This document shows, piece by piece, positions 1 through 7,431 of a DNA stretch of 15,115 bases; within the stretch, counting starts at the first letter, position 1; the number at the start of each line of letters is the position of its first letter. This DNA comes from an uncultured Eubacteriales bacterium (GTDB lineage: Bacteria; Bacillota; Clostridia; Oscillospirales; CAG-272). The notes under the pieces were generated by a model, which had not been told where the DNA came from, made no database searches, and was given only the letters and a program-made list of their open reading frames with translations. The stretch spans positions 1-15,115 of the forward strand of contig CAKSER010000041.1 in the NCBI GenBank assembly GCA_934447715.1, in the 5' to 3' direction. The position numbers and the translations under genes were made by a program.

Positions 1-1
1 G

Positions 2-436
2 GTGGGGCCGGGACAGACCTTTGCAGCAGCGTATGCATGCGCCCCGGGTTCGGTGCTGAACGTAAGCGTGATCGCGGAAACCCCGGTCACTGCAATCTTT
101 CTAAATATAAACCGCCTTTTGAATCTGTGTCCGTCCGCCTGTACACACCACAGCCGGATGATCCGGAATCTGCTCGGCGTGCTTGCCGAAAAGAATCTGC
201 GCATCAGCGAAAAGCTCACGCATATGGGTCAGCGCACGACACGCTCAAAGCTGATGCCCTACCTTTCATCCGAGGCACAGCGGCTCGGAAAATATGAATT
301 CGACATTCCGTTTTCAAGACAGCAGCTTGCTGATTATCTTGCAATCGAACGCAGCGGACTGTCGCTCGAACTCAGTAGGATGCGAAATGAGGGGCTTATC
401 GATTACAACAAAAGCCACTTTGTCTTAAAGGTATAA
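2..436 (+). CDS. Crp/Fnr-family transcriptional regulator, C-terminal part (5' end outside window)
   Basis: Only about 144 residues are visible; the frame is open at the left edge, so the true start and most of the cyclic-nucleotide-binding-like effector domain lie upstream. Visible order is the end of the effector beta-barrel (residues ~1-40), a long dimerisation helix (~46-75, including RNLLGVLAEKN), and a winged helix-turn-helix (~78-142). The HTH contains PFSRQQLADYLAIERSGLS, the recognition-helix pattern of the Crp/Fnr HTH family, followed by the ELSRMRNEGLI wing region. No N-terminal FNR-type cysteine cluster can be judged because that part is missing; C43 and C47 lie in the linker. Regulators of this type in Clostridia often control nitrosative, oxidative or fermentation responses, but no target is indicated here. 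The GTG at position 2 is simply the first codon in the window and is unlikely to be the start. Confidence 0.85.
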   Translation: MGPGQTFAAAYACAPGSVLNVSVIAETPVTAIFLNINRLLNLCPSACTHHSRMIRNLLGVLAEKNLRISEKLTHMGQRTTRSKLMPYLSSEAQRLGKYEFDIPFSRQQLADYLAIERSGLSLELSRMRNEGLIDYNKSHFVLKV

Positions 437-489
437 TCCTTCGACCGTAAGGACGGATAAATAAGGCAAAAAACTAAAAAGAAGCCATA

Positions 490-529
490 TAAAAGAAAAA
501 AGCCACCGTAATTTCTAAACTACGGCGGC
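490..529 (-). terminator. Intrinsic terminator of tRNA-Leu
   Basis: On the minus strand a 9-bp stem (plus-strand arms 502-510 and 521-529) with a 10-nt loop is followed by TTTTTTCTTTT. The arms contain one position that is a G-U pair only when read as minus-strand RNA and an A-C mismatch in the other direction, which fixes the orientation. It lies about 8 nt after the tRNA 3' end. It might also weakly stop the converging Crp/Fnr transcript, whose side has only AATTTT after the stem. Confidence 0.8.
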
Positions 530-536
530 AATTTTA

Positions 537-621
537 TGCCGGTGGCGGGGGTCGAACCCGCACGGGGTATTAGCCCAACGGATTTTGAGTCCGCCTCGTC
601 TGCCAATTCCAACACACCGGC
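537..621 (-). tRNA. tRNA-Leu (anticodon CAA)
   Basis: Read on the minus strand the gene folds as a class II tRNA. It has a 7-bp acceptor stem GCCGGTG/CACCGGC, an anticodon arm GCGGA-CTCAAAA-TCCGT giving anticodon CAA (decodes UUG), a long variable arm typical of Leu, and a T-arm with GGTTCGACCC. The discriminator base is A (position 537), as expected for leucine. No CCA is encoded; the bases after A73 are TAAAAT, so the CCA end must be added post-transcriptionally. Its own promoter lies about 50 nt upstream and a terminator directly follows. Confidence 0.95.
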
Positions 622-671
622 ATACTTTTTATCGTCTGCCGGAATACGGCAAAATCGATAATGTATTGTTA

Positions 672-700
672 ATTATACCATATAGGCATATTTTTTGCAA
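672..700 (-). promoter_or_regulatory. Sigma-A promoter for tRNA-Leu
   Basis: Minus strand: -35 TTGCAA (695-700), 17-bp spacer, perfect -10 TATAAT (672-677), preceded by TGG, i.e. an extended -10 (TGn). The predicted start is near 665, giving a leader of about 44 nt before the tRNA. Confidence 0.85.
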
Positions 701-783
701 GCATTTTTTTCGCGACCGGAAGGTTTTTCTCTTTAAAATCCACTCAAAGTCGGTGAAATGACCATGCCGATGCAAATAGACTA

Positions 784-1212
784 TTATTTTTGCATATCCT
801 TTGCCCTGCATTCCTTACAGATGCCGTAAAGCACTGTTTTCGACATATCCACGGTAAAGCCGTGATCATTTTTCATATGCTCGCTAAGCTCCTTAATATG
901 ATCGCAGTCGACATGAAAAAGCCGTTTGCATTCAAGACATTTAAGATGAAAATGTTCCGCACAGCCGGATTTTAAAGCCGTGTCTCCGACATACTGATAG
1001 CACGCGGAGCTGCTCTCATCGATGATGTATTTTCTCAGGGTTCCGTTTTTTTCAAGCATTTCGATTGTGCGGTAGACGGTCGCATTTCCGATCGGGGTCC
1101 CCTTTTCGGTAAGATAGACAATGATATCCGACACGGTAAAATGCCTTTCCTCCATTGCCTTTATCGCAAGGACAATCTCGTCTCTCTGCCTTGTGTTATA
1201 GCTGCTTCTCAT
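784..1212 (-). CDS. Fur-family metal-dependent transcriptional regulator (Fur/Zur/PerR type)
   Basis: A 142-residue protein, full length for the family. Residues ~1-80 form the N-terminal winged helix with the DNA-recognition segment GNATVYRTIEMLEKNG (~42-57). Residues ~81-142 form the dimerisation and metal-binding domain: H87/H89 in EHFHL, a structural-zinc pair C92xxC95, H100 and C103 in HVDC, H117, and a second pair C132xxC135. Two CxxC pairs mean that the structural Zn site is intact. The residues do not by themselves separate iron-, zinc- or peroxide-sensing subtypes, so the specific signal is left open. The start is supported by AGAGGAAG on the minus strand about 5 nt before ATG. It begins 29 nt after the rRNA methyltransferase stop and is probably co-transcribed with it. 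No convincing terminator follows before the tRNA-Leu promoter. Confidence 0.92.
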   Translation of the reverse strand: MRSSYNTRQRDEIVLAIKAMEERHFTVSDIIVYLTEKGTPIGNATVYRTIEMLEKNGTLRKYIIDESSSACYQYVGDTALKSGCAEHFHLKCLECKRLFHVDCDHIKELSEHMKNDHGFTVDMSKTVLYGICKECRAKDMQK

Positions 1213-1241
1213 TCTGCTTCCTCTTTGTTTTCGGCTCTATA

Positions 1242-2555
1242 TCAGCTTTCGGATTCGGGGAGCGTAAAATCGGTAACGCATTCGATTGCGCCGGTTCTCG
1301 GGAACATATCAAACGGCCTTACATCAGACATTTTATATCCGCCGCAAATAAGCTGCTTTGCATCCCTTACAAGCGTATCCGGGTTGCAGGATATATACAC
1401 AAGCTTTTTCGGTTTTTCCTTCAGAAGCTTTAAAATAAGCTCGTTTCCCATTCCCTTCCTCGGCGGATCGATCACGATACAGTCATATCCTCCGACATCC
1501 GTCTTCATTGCATCGGCGCATATAAAATCGGCTTTTTTTATCCGGTTTTTCTCTGCATTTTTCCTTGCGTTTTCGACAGCCTCCGGCACGATTTCAACTC
1601 CGGTAAGCGCGATACCGTCAAGTGCCGAAGCGAGTATCAGCCCGATAGTTCCCGTGCCGCAGTAAAGGTCGCAGACGCTTTTCGGATTCGATGACTTTAC
1701 GCGCTCAATTGCCTCGGAATACAGCCTTTCTGCCATATCGTGGTTGACCTGATAAAACGAAAGAGCGGAAATTCCGAACCTGAGACCGCAAAGGATATCC
1801 TCAATTTCTCCGTTTCCGTATAAATCGATGCATTTTTTGCCCAAAATAACATTGGTGTCCTCATCATTTACATTAAGGACAATGCTTTTGATATACGGAT
1901 GCTTTAAAATCAGCTCATCAACTATTTCATCCTTAAAATCAAGTTCCGACCGATACGAAACAAGGATAAGCATGATCTCTCCCGTACCGAAGCCCTTTCG
2001 CATGCAGACATGTCTGATTCCAGAAATGTTATATTTATTTATCAGACCGGAAACGGTTTTAAGAATTTCGTTGAATTCGTCGGGAACAAGCCGACATGAG
2101 TCGCACTTTACAACGTCATGGCTGTGTCTTGCATAAAATCCGATTTCGTTTTCGCGGCTTACGGGATACTGCGCCTTATTCCGGCAGCCGTCGGCTTTAT
2201 TGTCGGTCACGGTCTCATAAACCTTAGCGTCGATTCCTGCCTTGTGAAATGCGTTTTTTACATAGCTCTGCTTTAATTCAAACTCATATTCCCTGCTTAT
2301 ATTGCGGTATACACAGCCTCCGCACCTGTTTGAATAGGAGCAGTCGGAACTTATCCTGTAAGGAGACGGAGTAGCGACAGCCTCAATTCTTGCTACAGCA
2401 TAGTCTCTTGCCGCCTTGATTATTTTTATATCAAGCTCGTCGCCGGTAACCGCTCCGGAGATGAATACCACCATCCCGTCGACCCTTGCAATCCCGTTTC
2501 CGAGGTTATTGATATCGGTCACACCGACGCGAAAAATATCATTCTTCTTTAACAT
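1242..2555 (-). CDS. rlmD: 23S rRNA (uracil-C5)-methyltransferase, RlmD/RumA (TrmA) family
   Basis: A 437-residue SAM-dependent enzyme that makes 5-methyluridine in RNA; homologues in Gram-positives act on 23S rRNA (RlmD or the dual-site RlmCD). Domains: TRAM/OB-fold (~1-62), a [4Fe-4S] site formed by C72, C78, C81 and C151 or C154 (CSYSNRCGGC spacing as in E. coli RumA), and the Rossmann methyltransferase domain (~255-430). Visible motifs are FYQVN (268-272), SAM-binding DLYCGTGTIGL (~296-306), DPPRKG (363-368), the catalytic nucleophile C390 in ISCNP, and the general-base glutamate E425 in the last motif. The ATG start has GGAG 5 nt upstream on the minus strand. It is the first gene of a probable two-gene unit with the fur-like regulator. 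Whether it modifies U1939, U747 or both cannot be told from sequence. Confidence 0.93.
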   Translation of the reverse strand: MLKKNDIFRVGVTDINNLGNGIARVDGMVVFISGAVTGDELDIKIIKAARDYAVARIEAVATPSPYRISSDCSYSNRCGGCVYRNISREYEFELKQSYVKNAFHKAGIDAKVYETVTDNKADGCRNKAQYPVSRENEIGFYARHSHDVVKCDSCRLVPDEFNEILKTVSGLINKYNISGIRHVCMRKGFGTGEIMLILVSYRSELDFKDEIVDELILKHPYIKSIVLNVNDEDTNVILGKKCIDLYGNGEIEDILCGLRFGISALSFYQVNHDMAERLYSEAIERVKSSNPKSVCDLYCGTGTIGLILASALDGIALTGVEIVPEAVENARKNAEKNRIKKADFICADAMKTDVGGYDCIVIDPPRKGMGNELILKLLKEKPKKLVYISCNPDTLVRDAKQLICGGYKMSDVRPFDMFPRTGAIECVTDFTLPESES

Positions 2556-2592
2556 ACACGCTCCGATTTTTTAATTGATTAAGTTTAAATCA

Positions 2593-2616
2593 CCGAAACC
2601 GTCTATTCGGCTTCGG
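2593..2616 (-). other. Stem-loop in the 5' leader of the rRNA methyltransferase
   Basis: In minus-strand RNA a 9-bp stem (plus-strand arms 2593-2601 and 2608-2616, one G-U pair) closes a 6-nt loop about 20-40 nt downstream of the predicted start and ~37 nt before the ATG. The pair at the wobble position would be an A-C mismatch on the plus strand, so the structure belongs to this mRNA. It has no U-run directly after it, so it is not a normal terminator; a weak TGATT/AATCA mini-hairpin follows. Confidence 0.6.
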
Positions 2617-2635
2617 GCAAACTGTGTACTGCATT

Positions 2636-2664
2636 ATTGTACCTCATTTTAAAAGGAATTTCAA
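2636..2664 (-). promoter_or_regulatory. Sigma-A promoter for the rRNA methyltransferase-fur operon
   Basis: Minus strand: -35 TTGAAA (2659-2664), 17-bp spacer, -10 TACAAT (2636-2641). The predicted start near 2629 gives a ~74-nt leader that contains the stem-loop at 2593-2616. It is divergent from the typA promoter. Confidence 0.85.
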
Positions 2665-2777
2665 GCGCATTACTCCTTTATAAGCTTTTTTAAGCGTTTA
2701 TTTTGGCAGATATATTTTGTTTGCCCTTTATAGGAAGCAAAAACAGCATATACGTTTACTTTTTTTGTAAAAAATTA

Positions 2778-2806
2778 TTGAAAAATGAATAAATGTATGT
2801 TAGAAT
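2778..2806 (+). promoter_or_regulatory. Sigma-A promoter for typA
   Basis: -35 TTGAAA (2778-2783), 17-bp spacer, -10 TAGAAT (2801-2806). The predicted start near 2813 leaves a ~41-nt AT-rich leader. The 113 bases between this and the divergent promoter at 2636-2664 are AT-rich and hold only a weak inverted repeat (TTTGC...GCAAA around 2718-2745). Confidence 0.85.
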
Positions 2807-2853
2807 GAAATGTAAAACTAAAAATTAAAATGATATATTCGGAGTGATTTGTT

Positions 2854-4680
2854 TTGGTAAGAAATGATTTAAGAAACATTGCAATAATCGCACATGTCGA
2901 CCACGGAAAAACGACACTTGTCGATGAAATGCTGAAGCAGGGCGGAGTTTACCGTGAAAATCAGGAAACTGCGGAAAGAGTCATGGACTCGAACGATCTC
3001 GAACGCGAGCGCGGAATTACAATACTTGCAAAAAACACAGCTGTTCATTATAAAGACGTAAAGATCAACATAATCGACACACCGGGACATGCGGACTTCA
3101 GCGGTGAGGTCGAGCGTATTTTAAAGATGGTAAACGGCGTACTTCTTCTTGTCGACGCGGCAGAGGGACCGATGCCCCAGACAAGATTCGTTCTCCAGAG
3201 AGCGCTTGAGCTCAACCACAGGGTAATTGTTGTAATCAACAAGATAGACAAGCCGGATGCACGAATCGAAGAGGTCGAGGACGAGGTACTCGAGCTCATG
3301 ATGGATCTTGACGCAACCGACGAGCAGCTTGATTCGCCGATGATTTTCTGCTCCGGAAAGGCAGGAACCGCATCGCTTTCTCCGTATGAAAAAGGAACAA
3401 ATCTCGTTCCGCTGTTCGAAACGATCCTTGACTATATCCCTGCCCCCGAGGGTGACGAAAACGGAAATCTTCAGCTTCTCGTTTCCTCAATCGACTATAA
3501 CGACTATGTCGGAAGAATGGGAATCGGAAGAATCGAAAGAGGCTGCATAAAGCAGAATCAGGACGTCTATATCTGCAACTATCACAACAAGGATGCAGCT
3601 CCCCAAAAGGCAAGGATTGCAAACATCTATCAGTTTGACGGTCTTTCAATGAAGCAGGTTGCATCCGCAATGCCGGGCGATCTTATATGCTTCTCGGGAG
3701 CAGAAAAGATCACAATCGGCGACACCGTCACCTCTATCGAGGACCCGACTCCGCTCCCGTTTGTAAAGATCAGCGAGCCTACAATCGAGGTAACCTTCTC
3801 TGTAAACGACAGCCCGTTTGCCGGCAAGGAAGGAAAGTTTGTCACATCAAGACAGCTAAGAGACCGTCTTTACAAGGAGCTTTTAAAGGACGTTTCCCTC
3901 CGTGTTTCGGACACCGAAACAACCGACAGCTTCAAGGTCGCCGGAAGAGGCGAAATGCATCTTTCAATTCTTATGGAAACAATGCGCAGAGAGGGCTATG
4001 AATTCTGCGTAAGCACTCCGAAGGTTCTTTATAAGGAAATCGACGGTCAGAAGAACGAGCCGTTTGAAAAAGCAATAATAGATGTACCGGACACATATCT
4101 CGGTGCGGTAATGGAAAAGCTCGGCTCAAGAAAGGGCGACCTTCTTCAGATGAACCAGGTAGGATCGAGAATGCGTCTTGAATATTCGATTCCGTCAAGA
4201 TGCCTTTTCGGCTACAGAAACGAATTTCTTACCGATACACACGGCGAGGGAATTTTAAACACCCTGTTTGACGGCTACCGTCCGTACAAGGGAGACATTC
4301 CGTCAAGAACAACAGGATCGCTTGTTGCCTCCGAAACCGGAGAAAGCACCTCCTACGGTCTGTTCAATGCACAGGACAGAGGAGCAATGTTCATCGGCGC
4401 AGGCACTTCCGTATACGAGGGAATGGTCGTAGGAGAGAACCCGAAGAGAGACGACATTGCAGTCAATGTCTGCAAGCAGAAGCATCTTACGGCAATCCGC
4501 TCCGCAGGAGCAGACGAGGCGCTACGTCTTGTCACCCCGATCGTATTCAGCCTTGAGGAGGCAATCGAATTCATCGCTGACGATGAGCTTATCGAGGTCA
4601 CTCCGAAGTCTATGAGAATCAGAAAGAGAATCCTCAACACCGAGCTTCGCCTTAAAGCGCAGGCAAGAAAAAAGGTCTGA
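2854..4680 (+). CDS. typA: Ribosome-associated translational GTPase TypA/BipA
   Basis: A 608-residue protein, matching the usual ~607 residues of BipA. It is an EF-G/LepA-like GTPase that binds 70S ribosomes and supports 50S assembly and growth under stress (known for the family). G-domain motifs are all present: P-loop AHVDHGKT (13-20), switch-I RGITI (53-57), DTPGHADF (75-82), NKID (129-132) and SGKAG. Domain II, domains III/V and the BipA-specific C-terminal domain follow, ending in a basic tail (RKRILNTELRLKAQARKK). The start is TTG at 2854: an in-frame TGA at 2845 excludes anything upstream, and GGAG at 2841-2844 lies 9 nt before it. It has its own promoter. A stem-loop without a U-tract follows, so some read-through into polA is possible. 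Confidence 0.97.
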   Translation: MVRNDLRNIAIIAHVDHGKTTLVDEMLKQGGVYRENQETAERVMDSNDLERERGITILAKNTAVHYKDVKINIIDTPGHADFSGEVERILKMVNGVLLLVDAAEGPMPQTRFVLQRALELNHRVIVVINKIDKPDARIEEVEDEVLELMMDLDATDEQLDSPMIFCSGKAGTASLSPYEKGTNLVPLFETILDYIPAPEGDENGNLQLLVSSIDYNDYVGRMGIGRIERGCIKQNQDVYICNYHNKDAAPQKARIANIYQFDGLSMKQVASAMPGDLICFSGAEKITIGDTVTSIEDPTPLPFVKISEPTIEVTFSVNDSPFAGKEGKFVTSRQLRDRLYKELLKDVSLRVSDTETTDSFKVAGRGEMHLSILMETMRREGYEFCVSTPKVLYKEIDGQKNEPFEKAIIDVPDTYLGAVMEKLGSRKGDLLQMNQVGSRMRLEYSIPSRCLFGYRNEFLTDTHGEGILNTLFDGYRPYKGDIPSRTTGSLVASETGESTSYGLFNAQDRGAMFIGAGTSVYEGMVVGENPKRDDIAVNVCKQKHLTAIRSAGADEALRLVTPIVFSLEEAIEFIADDELIEVTPKSMRIRKRILNTELRLKAQARKKV

Positions 4681-4698
4681 AAAGCATATTAATATCGG

Positions 4699-4724
4699 CA
4701 CGCAGCAGCTTTGTTTGCTGCGTG
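4699..4724 (+). other. Stem-loop after typA, without a U-tract
   Basis: A perfect 9-bp GC-rich stem (4699-4707 with 4716-4724) and an 8-nt loop begin 19 nt after the typA stop. TCGACTGC follows instead of a T-run, so as an intrinsic terminator it would be poor. It may be a 3'-end stabiliser or RNA-processing structure between typA and polA. No clear sigma-A promoter for polA was found between here and 4822, which favours partial co-transcription. Confidence 0.6.
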
Positions 4725-4749
4725 TCGACTGCTATATGAGCCTTTGAAA

Positions 4750-4821
4750 GGACAAGTAAGAATCAAGTAAGGATAAAGTAGGAATAAAGCAAGAACAAAT
4801 TAAGGATAAAAGGATAAAGTA
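4750..4821 (+). repeat. Degenerate tandem 11-bp repeat ending in the polA ribosome-binding site
   Basis: About six to seven head-to-tail units with consensus near G(G/A)ATAAAGTAA: 4750-4759, 4760-4770, 4771-4781, 4782-4792, 4793-4803, a short 7-bp unit 4804-4810, and 4811-4821. The last unit supplies the AGGA ribosome site (4811-4814), 7 nt before the polA ATG. The strand is almost purely purine plus T with very few C residues, so the mRNA leader should be unstructured. Every unit carries an AGGA/GGATAA-like, Shine-Dalgarno-resembling core. Confidence 0.75.
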
Positions 4822-7314
4822 ATGAAAACTCTTCTCCTAATCGACGGAAACAGCATTTTAAACAGAGCGTTTTACGGAATACGGCCTCTTACAAATTCAT
4901 CCGGACTTTTTACGCATGCGGTTTACGGAATGACAAATATTGTACTTAAGCATATCGAAACCGAAAAGCCGGATTATTGCGCTGTGGCATTTGACCTCAA
5001 GGCTCCGACCTTCAGGCACAAGCTTTATGCGCAGTACAAGGCTACAAGAAAGGGCATGCCGGAGGAGCTTGCAGTTCAGCTGCCGTATGCAAAGGAGGCA
5101 ATGAGTGCGCTCGGAATCAGGCTCATCGAAGCAGAGGGCTTTGAAGCCGACGACATTCTCGGAACCTGCTCTATGTTCTCCTTGGATAACAGTGAGCTTA
5201 TGAGCTATATTCTTACCGGCGACAAGGACTCCTTTCAGCTTATCCGCGACAATGTAAATGTTCTTTATGCCTCCACGGGAGAAACGGTCAGATTTGACAG
5301 AGAGGCATTCGAAAAAAAATATCCCGGAATCTGCCCGGAGCAGTTTGTTGATGTAAAGGCTCTTATGGGAGATTCGTCGGACAACATTCCGGGTGTTGCC
5401 GGAATCGGAGAAAAGACCGCTGTTTCGCTTATATCAGAATTCGGTTCGCTTGACAAGGTCTATGAAAATCTTGAATCGGCTTCTATAAAGCCGGCAGCAA
5501 GGAAAAAGCTTGCCGAGGGAAAGGAATGCGCGTACCTTTCAAGAACTCTTGCGGAAATCAAAACCGATACGCCTCTTAATCTTACGCTTGACGACCTTGA
5601 ATGCAACGGAATCGACGAAGAAAAATGCATCGATCTCTTTCAGAAGCTTGAGCTTGCCTCTATTATGAAAAAACTGAAGCTCAGCTTAAAAAAGTCCGAT
5701 CCGGCAAAGAAAAGCGAGCCGGAAGCAACAGAAAATGCCGAATATATTCCCTCTCTTGTCCTTAAGGATGATTTAAGTGCGGTAATCTACAATAGAGATT
5801 CCGAAGAAACAGCAGATCAGGATACGGTAAAAAAGCTGCTTCTTGACCCCGAAAAAGCCTTTGCCGTGCTTGACTCAAAGGCAATCTGCAACCGTCTTAA
5901 AATTACAGAATACAAATGCAGGCTTTTTGATCTGTCGCTTGCAGGCTATCTGCTTTCCTCATCCGACAATGATTACTCCCTTTCGAGGCTGTCGATTAAA
6001 TATCTTTCGGAATATGACGAGGGCTCAAAGGAAAACGAGCCGAGCCTTATATACAGACTTTATCCGGTTTTAAAGCAGCGGCTTGCCGAAACGGGGCAGC
6101 TGAAGCTGTATGAGGAAATTGAGCTTCCGCTTGCACCGGTTCTTTCATCAATGGAGCAGACCGGCTCGAAGATTGACCGGGAGGGGCTTGAAAACTTTCT
6201 TGACAAGCTGACATATCTGTGCAACGAATATGCAACAGACATTTATGACGAGGTCGGCTATACCTTTAACCTCAATTCTCCGAAGCAGCTCGGAGAGGTG
6301 CTGTTTGTAAAGCTTGGGCTTCCCTCATCAAAAAAGACAAAAACAGGCTATGCAACAGATGCGGAAACGCTTGAAAGACTGCGTCCGTTCAGCACGGTTG
6401 TCGACAGGCTGCTTGAATACCGAACGGTATCAAAGCTCAAGTCGACGTATGCCGAAGGACTGCTCAAGGCGCTCGATTCAAAATCCCGTGTCCATACAAA
6501 ATTCAACCAGACGGTAACCGCGACCGGAAGACTCTCCTCCACCGATCCGAACCTGCAGAATATTCCGATCAGAACTCCGCTTGGACGTGAGATCAGGAAA
6601 TTCTTCATTCCGGAAAACGAAAATTACGTCTTTGTAGACGCTGATTACTCGCAGATTGAGCTTCGTCTGCTTGCAGCAATATCCGGAGATGAGAAGATGA
6701 TTGAAGCCTTCAAAAAAGGTGCAGACATTCATACTCACACGGCAGCGCAGATCTTCGGGCTTAGCGATGAAGAGGTAACGCCGGAGCAAAGAAAGAAGGC
6801 AAAGGCTGTCAATTTCGGAATCGTCTACGGAATCGGAGGCTTTTCGCTTGCACAGGATATCGGAACATCGGTTTACGAGGCAAACGAGTATATAAAAAAT
6901 TATCTTGCAAACTATCCAAAGGTGCAAAGCTATCTTAAAAGCATCGTGGAGCTTGCAAGAGCAGACGGATTTGTAACTACGCTGTTCGGAAGAAGAAGAT
7001 ACATCCCCGAGCTTGCCTCACCGAAAAAACAGCTTCAGGCGTTCGGAGAGCGTGTCGCGCTCAACAGCCCGATTCAGGGAACGGCTGCCGACATTATCAA
7101 GATCGCAATGATAAATGTCGATAAAGCACTGAAAAGCTCCGGAATCGACGCAAAAATCGTTCTTCAGGTTCACGATGAGATAATTCTCGAATCGCACCGC
7201 GACTGTGCAAAGCAGGCAGCAGAGATTCTCAAAAAAGAAATGGAGGGAGCAGTTAATCTTTCCGTTCCGATGCTCGTCGATATTGACGAGGGCAGCACCT
7301 GGTTTGAATGCTGA
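4822..7314 (+). CDS. polA: DNA polymerase I (family A), proofreading site absent
   Basis: An 830-residue repair and Okazaki-fragment polymerase. Residues ~1-290 are the 5'-3' exonuclease/FEN domain (LIDGN at 6-10, AEGFEADD at 104-111, TGDKD at 132-136, GDSSDNIPGV at 183-192). Residues ~300-430 correspond to a shortened 3'-5' exonuclease fold; the FDTET-type catalytic motif is missing, only FDLSLAGYLLSS-like vestiges remain, and the protein is ~100 residues shorter than E. coli Pol I. Residues ~435-830 are the polymerase: TGRLSSTDPNLQN (568-580), motif A VDADYSQIELR with D606, the O-helix R657-K661-F665-Y669 (KAVNFGIVYG), and motif C QVHDE with D785. Loss of proofreading is common in Firmicutes and Thermus Pol I. 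The ATG has AGGA 7 nt upstream. A strong terminator follows. Confidence 0.97.
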   Translation: MKTLLLIDGNSILNRAFYGIRPLTNSSGLFTHAVYGMTNIVLKHIETEKPDYCAVAFDLKAPTFRHKLYAQYKATRKGMPEELAVQLPYAKEAMSALGIRLIEAEGFEADDILGTCSMFSLDNSELMSYILTGDKDSFQLIRDNVNVLYASTGETVRFDREAFEKKYPGICPEQFVDVKALMGDSSDNIPGVAGIGEKTAVSLISEFGSLDKVYENLESASIKPAARKKLAEGKECAYLSRTLAEIKTDTPLNLTLDDLECNGIDEEKCIDLFQKLELASIMKKLKLSLKKSDPAKKSEPEATENAEYIPSLVLKDDLSAVIYNRDSEETADQDTVKKLLLDPEKAFAVLDSKAICNRLKITEYKCRLFDLSLAGYLLSSSDNDYSLSRLSIKYLSEYDEGSKENEPSLIYRLYPVLKQRLAETGQLKLYEEIELPLAPVLSSMEQTGSKIDREGLENFLDKLTYLCNEYATDIYDEVGYTFNLNSPKQLGEVLFVKLGLPSSKKTKTGYATDAETLERLRPFSTVVDRLLEYRTVSKLKSTYAEGLLKALDSKSRVHTKFNQTVTATGRLSSTDPNLQNIPIRTPLGREIRKFFIPENENYVFVDADYSQIELRLLAAISGDEKMIEAFKKGADIHTHTAAQIFGLSDEEVTPEQRKKAKAVNFGIVYGIGGFSLAQDIGTSVYEANEYIKNYLANYPKVQSYLKSIVELARADGFVTTLFGRRRYIPELASPKKQLQAFGERVALNSPIQGTAADIIKIAMINVDKALKSSGIDAKIVLQVHDEIILESHRDCAKQAAEILKKEMEGAVNLSVPMLVDIDEGSTWFEC

Positions 7315-7323
7315 AAATTAAAA

Positions 7324-7382
7324 CAGAGCATCATTTTTATAAGTCTTTTATAAAATGATGCTCTGATTTTTTATTAATTTTT
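7324..7382 (+). terminator. Bidirectional terminator between polA and the convergent histidine kinase
   Basis: A 14-bp perfect stem (7324-7337 with 7352-7365) can extend further through TTATAA. It is followed by ATTTTTTATTAATTTTT on the plus strand. On the minus strand the same stem is followed by TTTTAATTTT, so it can serve both converging transcripts. Confidence 0.9.
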
Positions 7383-7431
7383 AAAGGGCAAAGGTAAAGT
7401 CTGTACAGTTTGGATAAAAAACGGTCTTGTT

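Noticed and set aside
437..460. TCCTT...AAGGA hairpin after the Crp/Fnr gene as a terminator
   Set aside because: Only 5 bp and no T-run; too weak to call.
629..811. 60-residue minus-strand frame between the Fur-like gene and tRNA-Leu
   Set aside because: It overlaps the Fur-family 3' end and covers the tRNA-Leu promoter; no ribosome site and no protein-like pattern.
3296..3670. 124-residue frame antisense to typA
   Set aside because: Low-complexity Arg/Ser-rich translation typical of an antisense shadow; no independent start or promoter.
4750..4821. CRISPR array or replication-origin iterons upstream of polA
   Set aside because: Units are only ~11 bp, have no spacers, are degenerate and lie in a translated-gene leader; no replication gene beside them.
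6478..6927. 149-residue frame antisense to polA
   Set aside because: Lies inside the strongly conserved polymerase domain and mirrors its codon structure; no signals of its own.
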